Assembly: GCA_038749595.1 (NCBI GenBank)
Contig: JBCDHW010000002.1
Location: 62,001-126,000, forward strand
Direction of reading: 5' to 3'
DNA from: Parvularcula sp038749595
Lineage (GTDB): Bacteria; Pseudomonadota; Alphaproteobacteria; Caulobacterales; Parvularculaceae
Length of the DNA stretch: 64,000 nt
The position numbers were made by a program, and so were the translations under genes. Positions 26,626 through 35,198 of the stretch are shown piece by piece (position 1 is the first letter of the stretch; each line of letters starts with the position of its first letter). The notes under the pieces were generated by a model. The model saw only the letters and a program-made list of their open reading frames with translations, was not told the DNA's origin and did no database searches.

Positions 26626-27291
26626 TTAGAGATCGAGTCTCAGGAATAAACTCGACACTTCTTCAGCCTGTAAGCACAGGTAATCTAGGGTTTGTCGTTG
26701 TGTAGAATGTCCATAAGCATCCATAAGTAAAGGCAATATCATTTGCCGATGCGACGACGCGTTGGTACGCAATTGGTGATAACCCCAAGTTTTGCGCATG
26801 GTGTGCGAGCCAAAATTTCCGTCGATCCCCGTAGCAGCGCACCAACCCTTTACCAGATGAACAACGGAGCTGACGCACAGCGCAGCACCAGTCTTTTCGG
26901 AGCGAAAGAGTGGTGCGTGTCCTCTCTGGTCTGGGTGGACGGCGAGCCAGCTTCGTAGCCCTTCGTAAGCAGCACGGTTGATCGTTGTGACCCGATCAGT
27001 TTTCGTCTTGCGCTGGAAAACAGTGAGTTGATCACCGATCTTGAGCTCGGCCACATCCCCAACGGTCAACGATAGGAGTTCGCTTGCTCGATAAGCAGTG
27101 TTGATCCCAAGAGAGAAGAGACAAAGGTCTCTCGGCTTATGAGCAATCAGTCTACGGATCGTCACGATGTCCGCGCGGGACCTGATCGGCTCGACCTTGA
27201 TGCGCGAACCCGGCTTTGGGTGATTAGCGTTGCGGACTGGACTCTTCTTTTTTTGCGCTTTCGTAGCTTCCATTGACTGAAGGAGCCACAT
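26626..27291 (-). CDS. Minimal tyrosine recombinase (catalytic domain only)
   Basis: A 221-residue phage-integrase-type protein consisting of the catalytic domain. Active-site residues are in order: Arg in YRASELLSL, Lys in KTKTDRV, His and Arg in SHTMRKT, His in YGHST and the nucleophile Tyr in TLDYLCL. The N-terminal SAM-like DNA-binding domain of XerC/D-type enzymes is replaced by a short basic tail. A second ATG six codons in (27273) is an equally possible start. A second recombinase within the element suggests a nested module or a gene-capture function. Confidence 0.85.
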   Translation of the reverse strand: MWLLQSMEATKAQKKKSPVRNANHPKPGSRIKVEPIRSRADIVTIRRLIAHKPRDLCLFSLGINTAYRASELLSLTVGDVAELKIGDQLTVFQRKTKTDRVTTINRAAYEGLRSWLAVHPDQRGHAPLFRSEKTGAALCVSSVVHLVKGWCAATGIDGNFGSHTMRKTWGYHQLRTNASSHRQMILPLLMDAYGHSTQRQTLDYLCLQAEEVSSLFLRLDL

Positions 27292-27463
27292 TCAAGCATT
27301 GATAGCAACTATTACGGATAAGTTGGCTTATTCTCATAGTGGATTATCAGTCAAGGCGGTTTCGCCTCGTTCCAATACAACATCTACGCTTAAAACGTGG
27401 TCTGGAGGCCGCACTATCCCTCACGATCCCAACTTTTCCGTAGATTTTGGGATTGGGGTGAAC

Positions 27464-28951
27464 ATGAACACGAAAACGCATCTGGTTGCTGGGCTTTCCG
27501 CAATCGCACTTATCGCCATGGCTGGCGGCGTTGCCGCCGCCGCACCGGTTACGATCACTGGCATCGCCACATCTGGCGAACAGGCTGGCGACACCGGGCA
27601 GACCTTCACAAACTTCAACAACCCCTACCTCAATGAGGCGGGGCAAACCGCGTTCATTGCGCAGACCACGCCTGATGCAGATGGAAACAACGGCGGGATC
27701 TTTCGAGGAGATGGGACAACCGTCGCTTTCGACGGTCAGGCCGCAGGGGACACCGGAGAGACCTTCACCGTGTTCAGAGCAATGGACTTCAACGATTCCG
27801 GTGAAATCACCTTCCTCGCAACCACGACCGATAACTTGAGCAGCAATGACCAAGGAAGCTTCAGGCAAGACGGCTCGACAATTGCCTTCCAAGGCCAGCT
27901 TGCGGGGAACCCCGGAGAGCGAATCTTAGCCCCGGCCAATCCCATCCTCAATGATCAGGGTGACATCGCCTACAGTGTACTGACGAGCCGGGCCTTTCCC
28001 AACTTTGGGTCAGGCATCTTCCTTGGCGACGGTACGACGGTTGTCCTTGGCGATGACCCTGCAGGAGACACGGGCGAGTTCCTTCTGGGGAATGGAATTG
28101 TCAGCTTTGGCTCGCCGCTTCAATTGAACAACGCTGGACAAATCGCTTTTGGTGGACTGACCACCCCGGATGCCGGTGGGAATGACTCCGGGTACTTCTT
28201 CGCGGACGGAACGACGATCGCTTTTGAAGGCCGCGCTGCTGGGGACACTGGTGAGACCTTCCAGTCATTCGAGGCGATCGATTTGAACGAGGCAGGCCAA
28301 GTCGTCTTTGGCGCGAACACCACCCCGGATGCGGATGGTGACAACTCAGGGATTTTCATGGCCGATGGGACGACGGTCGCCTTTGAAGGTCGCGCCGCTG
28401 GGAGTTCAGGAGAGACCTACACGTTCTTCTTCGACCCAGACTTGAACAACCAAGGTGAGGTCGTGTTCAGGGCCTTCACGACACCTGATGCCGACGGCAA
28501 CAACTCAGGTCTGTTTCTGGGTGACGGCACCACCATCGCTTTCGAGGGTGATGCTGCGCAGGGCACAGGACAGACCTTCACGAACTTCAGTGACCCAACG
28601 CTCAACAATATCGGCCAGGTTGTCTTCACCGCCGGGACGACACCAGATGTTGATGGCAATCGATCAGGGCTGTTCGTGTTCGATCCCATGGATGGAATCC
28701 GGAACCTCGTTTTCCAAGGAGACGTCCTCACCGACAGCCTGGGGATTGCGCGCACCGTCCTCGCCATCAGCTTCGACCCTGACGGCGTCTCTGACAACGG
28801 CGTTGCGTTTAGAGCTCTCTATGCAGGCGGCGGCTCAGGCTTGTTCTTCGCGCCGCTCACCAGTGAGATTCCTCTCCCGGCGGCAGGCTGGGCGTTCTTA
28901 GCCGGGCTTGGTCTCATGCGGACCGTTCGAGGAAGACGTTCTACATCGTAA
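27464..28951 (+). CDS. Repeat-rich exported protein with VPLPA-CTERM tail
   Basis: A 495-residue secreted protein. The signal peptide ends near GGVAAAAP. The body is about eight tandem repeats of 55-60 residues with the pattern G-E/D-TGETFTxF, LNxxGQVxFxAxTTPDADGNN, SGIFxGDGTTIAFEG. The C-terminus EIPLPAAGWAFLAGLGLM plus RGRR matches the VPLPA-type variant of PEP-CTERM sorting signals. Such proteins are probably anchored or released at the outer surface after exosortase-like processing. It is divergent from the minimal tyrosine recombinase and is the only gene of this type in the element. Confidence 0.8.
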   Translation: MNTKTHLVAGLSAIALIAMAGGVAAAAPVTITGIATSGEQAGDTGQTFTNFNNPYLNEAGQTAFIAQTTPDADGNNGGIFRGDGTTVAFDGQAAGDTGETFTVFRAMDFNDSGEITFLATTTDNLSSNDQGSFRQDGSTIAFQGQLAGNPGERILAPANPILNDQGDIAYSVLTSRAFPNFGSGIFLGDGTTVVLGDDPAGDTGEFLLGNGIVSFGSPLQLNNAGQIAFGGLTTPDAGGNDSGYFFADGTTIAFEGRAAGDTGETFQSFEAIDLNEAGQVVFGANTTPDADGDNSGIFMADGTTVAFEGRAAGSSGETYTFFFDPDLNNQGEVVFRAFTTPDADGNNSGLFLGDGTTIAFEGDAAQGTGQTFTNFSDPTLNNIGQVVFTAGTTPDVDGNRSGLFVFDPMDGIRNLVFQGDVLTDSLGIARTVLAISFDPDGVSDNGVAFRALYAGGGSGLFFAPLTSEIPLPAAGWAFLAGLGLMRTVRGRRSTS

Positions 28952-29016
28952 CGATCAGCATAATGACTTTGTTCTACAAGGTCGTCCAGGGCTGACTTAC
29001 GCTGACCGCAAGGTGT

Positions 29017-29062
29017 GCGGTGTAATACACCGCCCCTTGGCAGGGGGAGGCAAGCCTCCCCC
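29017..29062. terminator. Two adjacent perfect hairpins
   Basis: GCGGTGT-AAT-ACACCGC at 29017-29033 is followed by GGGGGAGG-CAAG-CCTCCCCC at 29043-29062. They sit between convergent genes (VPLPA-CTERM protein and AbiEii fusion), where a bidirectional terminator is expected. No T run follows. A structured transfer or replication site is an alternative. Confidence 0.5.
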
Positions 29063-29093
29063 GTGCACCCCCTCCACAAAACACATAAAAAGG

Positions 29094-30485
29094 TTAGAAA
29101 ACGCGGAACCCAACACGCCCGTAGCAGTCCCATCCAGCCGGCGTTTTGTGCTTTTTCAGCGCGGTACTCGCTGTCTTTCGAGTGAATACCTTGCCGCAGC
29201 TTGCGCACTGAACTTTGTAGGTTGTTGCATACGGATTAGGCACAGATCGGGTCCGCCGAGCTGAAGGCTTCCTACGGCCGATGTTTCCGATCCCACGCGA
29301 GCTTTGCTTTGAGAAGTACCCATCGCCGGAATGTTCACCCGCTTTGCCGAGTTCAATCTCAAAACGGGGATCAAACGTGTCCTGTCCCGCTTCTACGTTT
29401 TCAATTTTCCCGGGAAGGAAGGCTTTGATCCCTTCCCCGCTTGTTCCACCGGTTCGGTCATAGCCGTAGAAGTACTCAAAAGCCTGGCCGTCCTTGCGGC
29501 GTTTAAAACTGAGTGCGTAAGGCTCAACCTCTCTGCGCACGCCACCGTAAGTCACGAAAAGGAGTTTTTGGGCACTTCCAGCTTCAAGAATCAGGTTGCG
29601 GAACTCTGGGCCGATAAATGCAGCGCTTTTTCTCTCGATCCCAAAGGTCTGGAAAAATGATGCGATGATAGTCTGAAATGCATCGGAGACGGATTCGAAG
29701 TCTATTCGGCTAGCAATAGGACACACGATGTAACGATCCCAAGCGCCCCGAAAAAAGTCCATTGGTATGCCCAAAAGTGTCTCCCGCGCTGAGCCCGGAC
29801 TACCTTGAAAAATCGTTTTTCTCAGGAAGGTACTTGTAACGAGCCCACGATCAAAATCCTCAGGAGGCTGAACGTAGGTAGCATAAACTAGGTCGAACAG
29901 ATCATTAGTGTGGCGTCGTTGGATGAGGCATTTAAGTTTGTTCGCAACCAACTCCTCAAGCGACATACAAAAGACTTCGCTTTGACAATCGCTTCCGTCA
30001 GAATAAGGATGGATTAGCGGCTTCCATCGAGGCTCAATCAGAAGCTTGTCGAATTCCGTAATATCCAAACGTATACTGATTGTTATCGCGTTTGGATTCC
30101 CGTAGAAGTCCTTGAAATAGACTTGTCCCTTGTACGATTGGCGATCCTTGTCGATAGCATAGGCATGTTTCAAGCGGTTGCGTTCAACATCAAAGTCAAT
30201 ACCTGAATACACAGAAGCATAGGCACAAGCTTCGTTTATTGCCGTCTGCATATGATCGATATCTAGCGCTTCTCGCAATGAAAAATCTAAATCACGCGAG
30301 AACCTCGTTTCAGCGAAATACGCTTTACGAAACGCATTCCCTCCTTTGAGGATGAGTCGATTTCTCAAGTAGTCATTCTCAAAGACAGCCTTCAAAAACC
30401 ATCCGAAGACATAGTCTCGTTGAACATCAGATGTCTTGACGTCAAACTCCTGAGACTTTTGGTCAATTTCTTCGCGCTCGATCAT
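29094..30485 (-). CDS. AbiEii-like nucleotidyltransferase fused to WYL-like and zinc-finger domains
   Basis: A 463-residue three-part protein. Residues 1-280 are an AbiEii/MenT-type nucleotidyltransferase: KGGNAFR (47-53), TRFSRDLDFSL (60-70) and ELVANKLKCLIQRRHTNDLFDL (178-199). Residues about 305-375 resemble a WYL ligand domain (VTYGGVRREVEPYALSFKRR, EYFYGYDR, TFDPRFE). A basic linker leads to C427, C430, H446 and C454, a probable zinc finger. AbiEii toxins usually pair with an AbiEi antitoxin; none is adjacent, so the extra domains may provide control. Start chosen at MIEREEID because the longer form would extend across the divergent promoter. Confidence 0.8.
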   Translation of the reverse strand: MIEREEIDQKSQEFDVKTSDVQRDYVFGWFLKAVFENDYLRNRLILKGGNAFRKAYFAETRFSRDLDFSLREALDIDHMQTAINEACAYASVYSGIDFDVERNRLKHAYAIDKDRQSYKGQVYFKDFYGNPNAITISIRLDITEFDKLLIEPRWKPLIHPYSDGSDCQSEVFCMSLEELVANKLKCLIQRRHTNDLFDLVYATYVQPPEDFDRGLVTSTFLRKTIFQGSPGSARETLLGIPMDFFRGAWDRYIVCPIASRIDFESVSDAFQTIIASFFQTFGIERKSAAFIGPEFRNLILEAGSAQKLLFVTYGGVRREVEPYALSFKRRKDGQAFEYFYGYDRTGGTSGEGIKAFLPGKIENVEAGQDTFDPRFEIELGKAGEHSGDGYFSKQSSRGIGNIGRRKPSARRTRSVPNPYATTYKVQCASCGKVFTRKTASTALKKHKTPAGWDCYGRVGFRVF

Positions 30486-30581
30486 AATGAATAGTATGTC
30501 TGACGCTCCTAGCCCCTGGCAAGCGAGTAGCGTTGCCAGTTCGGCGGGTTTTCTCAACAATTTCAGAGAGACCCGGAAGTT

Positions 30582-30610
30582 TTGACATATACCCCCCTAC
30601 CCTATATACT
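30582..30610 (+). promoter_or_regulatory. Sigma-70-type promoter of the csoR operon
   Basis: TTGACA (30582-30587) and TATACT (30605-30610) are separated by 17 bp, and the csoR ATG follows 6 bases later, so the message is near-leaderless or the true start is slightly upstream. The spacer is filled by the operator described next. Confidence 0.8.
30587..30607 (+). promoter_or_regulatory. CsoR-type operator inside the promoter
   Basis: ATATACCCCCCTACCCTATAT lies between the -35 and -10 boxes, with the ATAC...C-tract...GTAT-like ends and internal C/G tract known for CsoR/RcnR-family operators. Binding here would block RNA polymerase directly. Confidence 0.65.
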
Positions 30611-30616
30611 GGTAAG

Positions 30617-30892
30617 ATGAGATTTGAAACCAAATCAGCTGCGCAGAAGCGTCTGGCCCGGATTGAGGGCCAGGTTCGCGGTGTGGCAAAAATGGTGGAT
30701 GACGACCGCTACTGCATCGACATTGTCCGGCAGGTGCAGTCGATCAAAGCCGCTCTTGGCGGGCTCGAAGCAGTCATTCTCGATGATCATCTTGGCACCT
30801 GTGTTGAGCAAGCGCTTGCAGGCGATAGCCTGAACGCGCGCCGTGAGAAGGTGGAAGAACTCGTCGCAGTACTCGGTGGGAGGAAGAAATGA
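30617..30892 (+). CDS. CsoR/RcnR-family metal-sensing repressor
   Basis: A 91-residue all-helical repressor (DUF156). Ligand positions Cys33, His58 and Cys62 have the same spacing as the Cu(I) set of CsoR (Cys36, His61, Cys65), so copper is the most likely effector. Typical family stretches are KRLARIEGQVRGVAKMVDDD and CIDIVRQVQSIKAALGGLE. It is the first gene of a plus-strand operon that overlaps the next gene by 4 bases, and is preceded by its own operator. Confidence 0.9.
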   Translation: MRFETKSAAQKRLARIEGQVRGVAKMVDDDRYCIDIVRQVQSIKAALGGLEAVILDDHLGTCVEQALAGDSLNARREKVEELVAVLGGRKK

Positions 30893-31260
30893 AGCTTCTC
30901 CTCACCGTTCTCTTCCTCATGAGTTCCGTGCTCAGCGCACCGCAGCCTTGCCCTCACGCAATGGGCGCGATGGAGAAGGCGGAGGCTGAGACTCATGCGG
31001 CCATGGCTGCTCACGATCGCATCGATCATGAGATGCACGGCGATGAGCCGCCATGCGAACACACCGATCATAAGGGCGATTGCGCCGATGATTGTGATGG
31101 CGGCGCGGACTGCGCAAGCTGCTTCGCGTTGACGTCGATCGTTGCGCCTATCGCTAGCATCTTTCTTCCCGATACCCCGCATACTGACGAACAGCTTTAT
31201 CTGGCATTCGCTGTCACCCACACGCCTAGTGTGGACGGTCCCCCGCCGCGATCTGTCTGA
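30889..31260 (+). CDS. Exported His/Cys-rich protein, probable metal binder
   Basis: A 123-residue protein with a signal peptide (MKLLLTVLFLMSSVLSA) and a mature part rich in His, Cys, Asp and Glu (HDRIDHEMHGDEPPCEHTDH, then CADDCDGGADCASC), ending with a hydrophobic stretch and proline-rich tail. Its start overlaps the csoR stop (ATGA). The composition suits periplasmic metal buffering under CsoR control. No named family. Confidence 0.7.
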   Translation: MKLLLTVLFLMSSVLSAPQPCPHAMGAMEKAEAETHAAMAAHDRIDHEMHGDEPPCEHTDHKGDCADDCDGGADCASCFALTSIVAPIASIFLPDTPHTDEQLYLAFAVTHTPSVDGPPPRSV

Positions 31261-31315
31261 ATTGACCTGCGCGAGCTGAGTCTCGCCCTCAATTCAACCA
31301 ATCGCGAAAGGACCG

Positions 31316-31969
31316 ATGATGACGATGCGATATCGCACGTTCATCGCCGCGACGATCCTCGGGCTGAGCGCCATAAGCGCAGAAGCCAGACCGGTATCGT
31401 ACGAAGGTGGATGGACATTTATAGAAGAAACAGACCGCCAGATGAGCGCCCTGTGGGTGCACTATACGGTCAATCCAAAACTATCCGTAGGCTGGAGAAG
31501 TGAGTGGGATCGGCAGGACGACTTCGTTCTGCATGCCCCGCAAGCCACCTATCTGGTGAAGCGCTGGTTTGGTGAGGACTACCAAGCCAACATCTACGCG
31601 TTCGGCGGGGCGGGCGTCCTCAGCGGCGTTGATGACAATCAGACCGAAACGGAAGGCGCTGGCTTTGTTGGCATCCTTGCTGACTGGGAAACCCGCCGCC
31701 TGTTTACCTCTTACCGTGCTCGGCTTCTCGAAGCTGACTCGGTCGATAGCGGCTTCATGCAAGCGGCTCGAGTGGGGTTTGCACCCTACGAAGGAGACAC
31801 AGGCGACCTTCACACATGGCTGATGGTCGAAGTCGATCACCGCCCAGACAATGACGACAAGATTGGGGTCACCCCGTTGGTGCGCTTCTTCAAAGGCGCA
31901 GCTCTGTTCGAAGCCGGATGGAGCGTTACCGACAACGAGCCCCTGATCAACTTCACTTACCGATTTTAG
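31316..31969 (+). CDS. Outer-membrane beta-barrel protein in metal operon, unknown
   Basis: A 217-residue exported protein with signal peptide ending near SAEA. Alternating strands (LSVGWRSEWDRQDDF, YQANIYAFGGAGVLSG, MVEVDHRP, LFEAGWSVTDNEPLINFTYRF) and a C-terminal Phe indicate an outer-membrane barrel. It follows a GAAAGGACC ribosome site with two adjacent ATGs. Part of the CsoR-led gene set by orientation and spacing. Confidence 0.7.
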   Translation: MMTMRYRTFIAATILGLSAISAEARPVSYEGGWTFIEETDRQMSALWVHYTVNPKLSVGWRSEWDRQDDFVLHAPQATYLVKRWFGEDYQANIYAFGGAGVLSGVDDNQTETEGAGFVGILADWETRRLFTSYRARLLEADSVDSGFMQAARVGFAPYEGDTGDLHTWLMVEVDHRPDNDDKIGVTPLVRFFKGAALFEAGWSVTDNEPLINFTYRF

Positions 31970-31983
31970 AAAAGGACACCGAC

Positions 31984-32460
31984 ATGAAACGTATCTTTCT
32001 TTTGACCGCCTCTCTCCTGTTGATCTCACCAGCTTGGGCACAAGACCATCATGGTACTGATCATCATGACCATGATCACGATCACCAGCATGAACATCAA
32101 CATGAGGGTCACGGTGAGGAACACGCGGAAACACAAACAACGCATGTCCGTCTCACACGGACACAAGAGATCAACGCAGCGCTTGACGCTGGCGGTGAGC
32201 CCGTTGTGGCAGAGGTGCTAGGCGTCGTTTGCGACTTCTGCGCCAAGGCGATGAACAAGACCTTCGGCAAACGCGACGAGGTGGCCGCGGTCTATGTGGA
32301 TCTCGACACCAAGGCGCTCAACCTTGTCTTCCAACCGTCACAGACGCTCTCCGATGAAATCATTGGCAAGCTCGTCGAAAAAGCAGGCTACAAAACCAAA
32401 GCCATCCACAGAGGCGATGGGATTCTGACGGAGGCGTCCGATGAATCAGACCCTTCGTGA
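31984..32460 (+). CDS. Periplasmic heavy-metal-associated (HMA) domain protein
   Basis: A 158-residue protein: signal peptide to AWAQ, a His/Asp-rich tail (HHGTDHHDHDHDHQHEHQHE) and an HMA fold with the metal motif VCDFC (Cys83, Cys86) and the typical GKLVEKAGYKTKAI ending. HMA proteins carry Cu(I), Hg(II) or similar soft metals. It overlaps the next gene by 20 bp. The ATG at 31984 gives a perfect signal peptide; the frame is open further upstream within the barrel gene, which is not used. Confidence 0.85.
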   Translation: MKRIFLLTASLLLISPAWAQDHHGTDHHDHDHDHQHEHQHEGHGEEHAETQTTHVRLTRTQEINAALDAGGEPVVAEVLGVVCDFCAKAMNKTFGKRDEVAAVYVDLDTKALNLVFQPSQTLSDEIIGKLVEKAGYKTKAIHRGDGILTEASDESDPS

Positions 32461-32821
32461 AACCCTAGCGCCAACACTGGCTCTCTTCGCGAGCCTATCA
32501 ACGCTCCTATGCTGCGCGCTTCCCGCTCTTCTGATCACCATCGGAGCGGGCGCCGTCATGGCGGGTCTGGCTTCCTCCGTACCCGGCCTTATTTGGCTCA
32601 CGGAAAACAAGGTCGGTCTCTTCATAGTCTCCGGCCTGTTGCTCACCGGAGCCGCCACGGCGAAATGGCTAACCAGAAATGCGCCATGTCCGATCGATCC
32701 AGCCCAAGCAAAAGCCTGCATGCGCCTCCGACGAACGGGCACGGTTATTCTGTCTGTCGCAGGCGGCGTGTACGCCATTGGTGGGTTCTTCGCCTTCTTC
32801 GCCGCCGACATACTTCTCTGA
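32441..32821 (+). CDS. MerT-like inner-membrane metal transporter
   Basis: A 126-residue protein with three hydrophobic helices. Cys24-Cys25 sit in the first helix (TLLCCALPALLITIGAG) and Cys83 and Cys93 lie in the loop before the last helix (APCPIDPAQAKACM), the arrangement of MerT/MerC-type mercuric transporters. With the overlapping HMA protein it resembles the MerP-MerT pair. There is no mercuric reductase, and the CsoR regulator suggests copper or another soft metal, so the substrate is uncertain. Confidence 0.75.
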   Translation: MNQTLRETLAPTLALFASLSTLLCCALPALLITIGAGAVMAGLASSVPGLIWLTENKVGLFIVSGLLLTGAATAKWLTRNAPCPIDPAQAKACMRLRRTGTVILSVAGGVYAIGGFFAFFAADILL

Positions 32822-32957
32822 CAGGTGGTATATGCTGTCAGAGCAGACAGATATAGTGCTATGAATTTACACTGGCAGTAGCATCGGAAACCTAAGTGAC
32901 AAAATCGTCCTAGATGTTGTTCAGGTTCTGGCTTCCGGTGCAATAATAGTCTGGTAA

Positions 32958-33773
32958 ATGAATACAGTTGCTCTCTATAAGAAGAACATGAGTCCTCACA
33001 GAAGACCAAGATCCAAACCCCTCGTCAGATATGTCCTACCATCAGACAATCATGATTTTGTGGGAAGGGTGATGGACCTTGGGATCGTTGCTTATCACTT
33101 TGAATCCTACGAAGACTTGTCTCAGCATCATGATTGCCGATATGCGTTCGATGTGGAGAACTCCGTAGGACTACTTTCACGTCGGTTTGAATCTCTCAAC
33201 CTCGTCGGTGATCTGCTTTGGCCAGAACCCTTCCCAACAAACTTTCAAGACTTCCCTATTTCTAGATACAATTGGGTCAATATAGCAGCAGACGTATTTC
33301 TGATGCGGTATATATCAATTGTGGATTGCCTGCTGCTCGTTTGCAATGAAGTCTACGAGATCGGCTTCACGCCGAAAAACTGCACATTTACAAAGCTTAA
33401 GACGCAACTCCCCGCTTCGATTATCGTCACGATCCAAGATCTTTACAACTCGCAGACCCAACTCAGGAAGGAGAGAAACTCACGTGTTCACCATGGGCTT
33501 GAACGAGCATTCACTGACGACGATCAGACATTCCGTATGGCATCTCGGATTGAAGAGATAAGCGGGCGTGTTCAAGGCACTGACCAATTCGGAAGAGAAA
33601 TCGATCTAGACCGTTCGTTCAAAGAAGCGCTGGTGGAACTCCAGCGTGACTTCAACAAAGAGTGTAGAAAATTAATCCGACAACTGAATAATGCCTACGA
33701 TGAGCTACATCGCGAGTTCGAGGACCGCTTCATCCCTCGAATTCGGGCTTCCACACATGGGCTAAATAGCTGA
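32958..33773 (+). CDS. HEPN-like domain protein, candidate defence or toxin component
   Basis: A 271-residue, AT-rich, helical protein. The motif ERNSRVHHG contains R173-x4-H178, the RNase motif of HEPN domains, preceded by helices typical of Cthe_2314-like HEPN proteins (FLMRYISIVDCLLLVCNEVYE). A charged C-terminal coiled region (ALVELQRDFNKECRKLIRQLN) follows. It lies 36 bp before the ParB-like gene on the same strand. The ATG at 32958 or a second ATG ten codons later could be the start. Upstream 136 bp hold no gene. Confidence 0.6.
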   Translation: MNTVALYKKNMSPHRRPRSKPLVRYVLPSDNHDFVGRVMDLGIVAYHFESYEDLSQHHDCRYAFDVENSVGLLSRRFESLNLVGDLLWPEPFPTNFQDFPISRYNWVNIAADVFLMRYISIVDCLLLVCNEVYEIGFTPKNCTFTKLKTQLPASIIVTIQDLYNSQTQLRKERNSRVHHGLERAFTDDDQTFRMASRIEEISGRVQGTDQFGREIDLDRSFKEALVELQRDFNKECRKLIRQLNNAYDELHREFEDRFIPRIRASTHGLNS

Positions 33774-33809
33774 CCACCCTCACAAACCAGTAGCCTCGCG
33801 TTCAAAGTT

Positions 33810-35198
33810 GTGATCGAACCGTCAGATATTTACAGAATTGATCGATTCGAGGCTCCGTTGTTAAAGCAGAAAACCATCAAACTCTCCGACCTGCAGGTGA
33901 ATTCCGCCAACGACCGCCATGGCGACTTAATAACTGAAGATGCAGCGATTGAAGAACTTCTTCAGAACAATGCCACACACATGCGTAACCTCACGAAGGA
34001 TATTGTTGCTTCGCGAGAGGTCTACGAGCTACCGCTCGTTCGGAAGACTGGCACAAAATACACAGTCTACGATGGAAATAGACGAACGACAGCACTTAAA
34101 CTTCTAGCTGACCCCCAGAAATCACCAACTCAAGAGTGGGCGAAATTCTTTCAAGATCAGCGGAATCGTTGGGGTGATGATTTTATCACCGCGGTAGACT
34201 GTCAGATCGAAGACGACCTCGAACGTCTCGATGCAATCCTTTATCGACGCCATACTGGTTCACAAGCGGGCGTAGGACAGAGCCCATGGGACCAAGTCGC
34301 AAAACGGAACTTCGAGCGTAGAACCGGCAAATATGACCGTATTGATATTGGAGAAGAGGTCGAAGAACTTCTGCGGCAACATGGAGAGCTCGACGATGAA
34401 GACAAAATCAAGCGCTCGAACCTGAATCGACTTCTTTCGTCCGAGAAATTTTGGAATCGCGTAGGTTTAGCGGTCGAAGACAGTAAAGTTGTCCTGACTC
34501 ACAAACAAGATGTTGTTTTGAAATCTTTGAGTCGAATTGCCCACGACCTTCTGAGTGGGACCATTGTACTGAAAGACATTTGGTCTAATGCCGACAAGAC
34601 AGCTTACCTAGATAAGTTGGATAGAAAGAATATTCTGCCCAAACCAGCTGACACCTTGACAAAAAAGAGAGTGCCCACAAAGCCGAAAGGCTCAAAACCA
34701 AAAGAGGCAAAGAAGAAAAAGTCGAATGCTCGAAAGTCTCGACCAAAGGCTGACCGTAATACGCTGATTAGAAATATAGACCTTGGAATTAGCGAAACAC
34801 AATCCAATAGACGCGCTTTGGATATCATCGATGAGTTACAGCACGACCTTCAGTTTGGAAGCCATGACAACGCAATTGCCGTTTTATTCCGCGTGTTGAT
34901 CGAAATATCGATTGATGCGTATCTCGATGCCAAAGGTCGAGCCCTCGTTAATGTGAACGATAACCTCGCCAAGCGTTTCTCAAAGGTGCATACGCACATG
35001 TTTGCCAACGACTTGATCGATAAGAAGTACCACCAGGCATTGAAGAAGTTTGAGCAAATGGAGCCCATATTCTCTGCACACACACTGAATGCGTACGTTC
35101 ATAATCCGAACTTCTTTCCATCGGATCATCACCTCAAAAGTATGTGGGACACGGTAGAGGTGTTCATCGTACAGTGTCTGACAGCTGCCAAGAAATGA
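33810..35198 (+). CDS. ParB/Srx-like N-terminal domain protein with HEPN-like C-terminus
   Basis: A 462-residue protein starting with GTG. Residues about 20-100 form a ParB/sulfiredoxin-type domain with VYDGNRRTTALKLL at 87-99, matching the GERR-like catalytic or nucleotide motif. A Lys-rich linker spans about 285-315. Residues 335-460 are helical (LFRVLIEISIDAYLD) with LNAYVHNP, a pattern seen in HEPN-like and DUF4145-type domains. The stop overlaps the GIY-YIG gene start by 4 bases. This is not a chromosome-partitioning ParB: no partner ParA and no central helix-turn-helix. Confidence 0.65.
   Translation: MIEPSDIYRIDRFEAPLLKQKTIKLSDLQVNSANDRHGDLITEDAAIEELLQNNATHMRNLTKDIVASREVYELPLVRKTGTKYTVYDGNRRTTALKLLADPQKSPTQEWAKFFQDQRNRWGDDFITAVDCQIEDDLERLDAILYRRHTGSQAGVGQSPWDQVAKRNFERRTGKYDRIDIGEEVEELLRQHGELDDEDKIKRSNLNRLLSSEKFWNRVGLAVEDSKVVLTHKQDVVLKSLSRIAHDLLSGTIVLKDIWSNADKTAYLDKLDRKNILPKPADTLTKKRVPTKPKGSKPKEAKKKKSNARKSRPKADRNTLIRNIDLGISETQSNRRALDIIDELQHDLQFGSHDNAIAVLFRVLIEISIDAYLDAKGRALVNVNDNLAKRFSKVHTHMFANDLIDKKYHQALKKFEQMEPIFSAHTLNAYVHNPNFFPSDHHLKSMWDTVEVFIVQCLTAAKK

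Noticed and set aside
26626..27291. Tyrosine recombinase considered as the integrase of the whole element
   Set aside because: It is internal and lacks a DNA-binding arm; the serine recombinase abuts the junction.
30486..30560. 25-codon N-terminal extension of the AbiEii fusion
   Set aside because: The family motifs begin well after the internal ATG at 30485, and the extension runs toward the divergent csoR promoter.
33810..35198. ParB-like gene considered as a plasmid partition gene
   Set aside because: No ParA neighbour, no central helix-turn-helix and an unrelated helical C-terminus.
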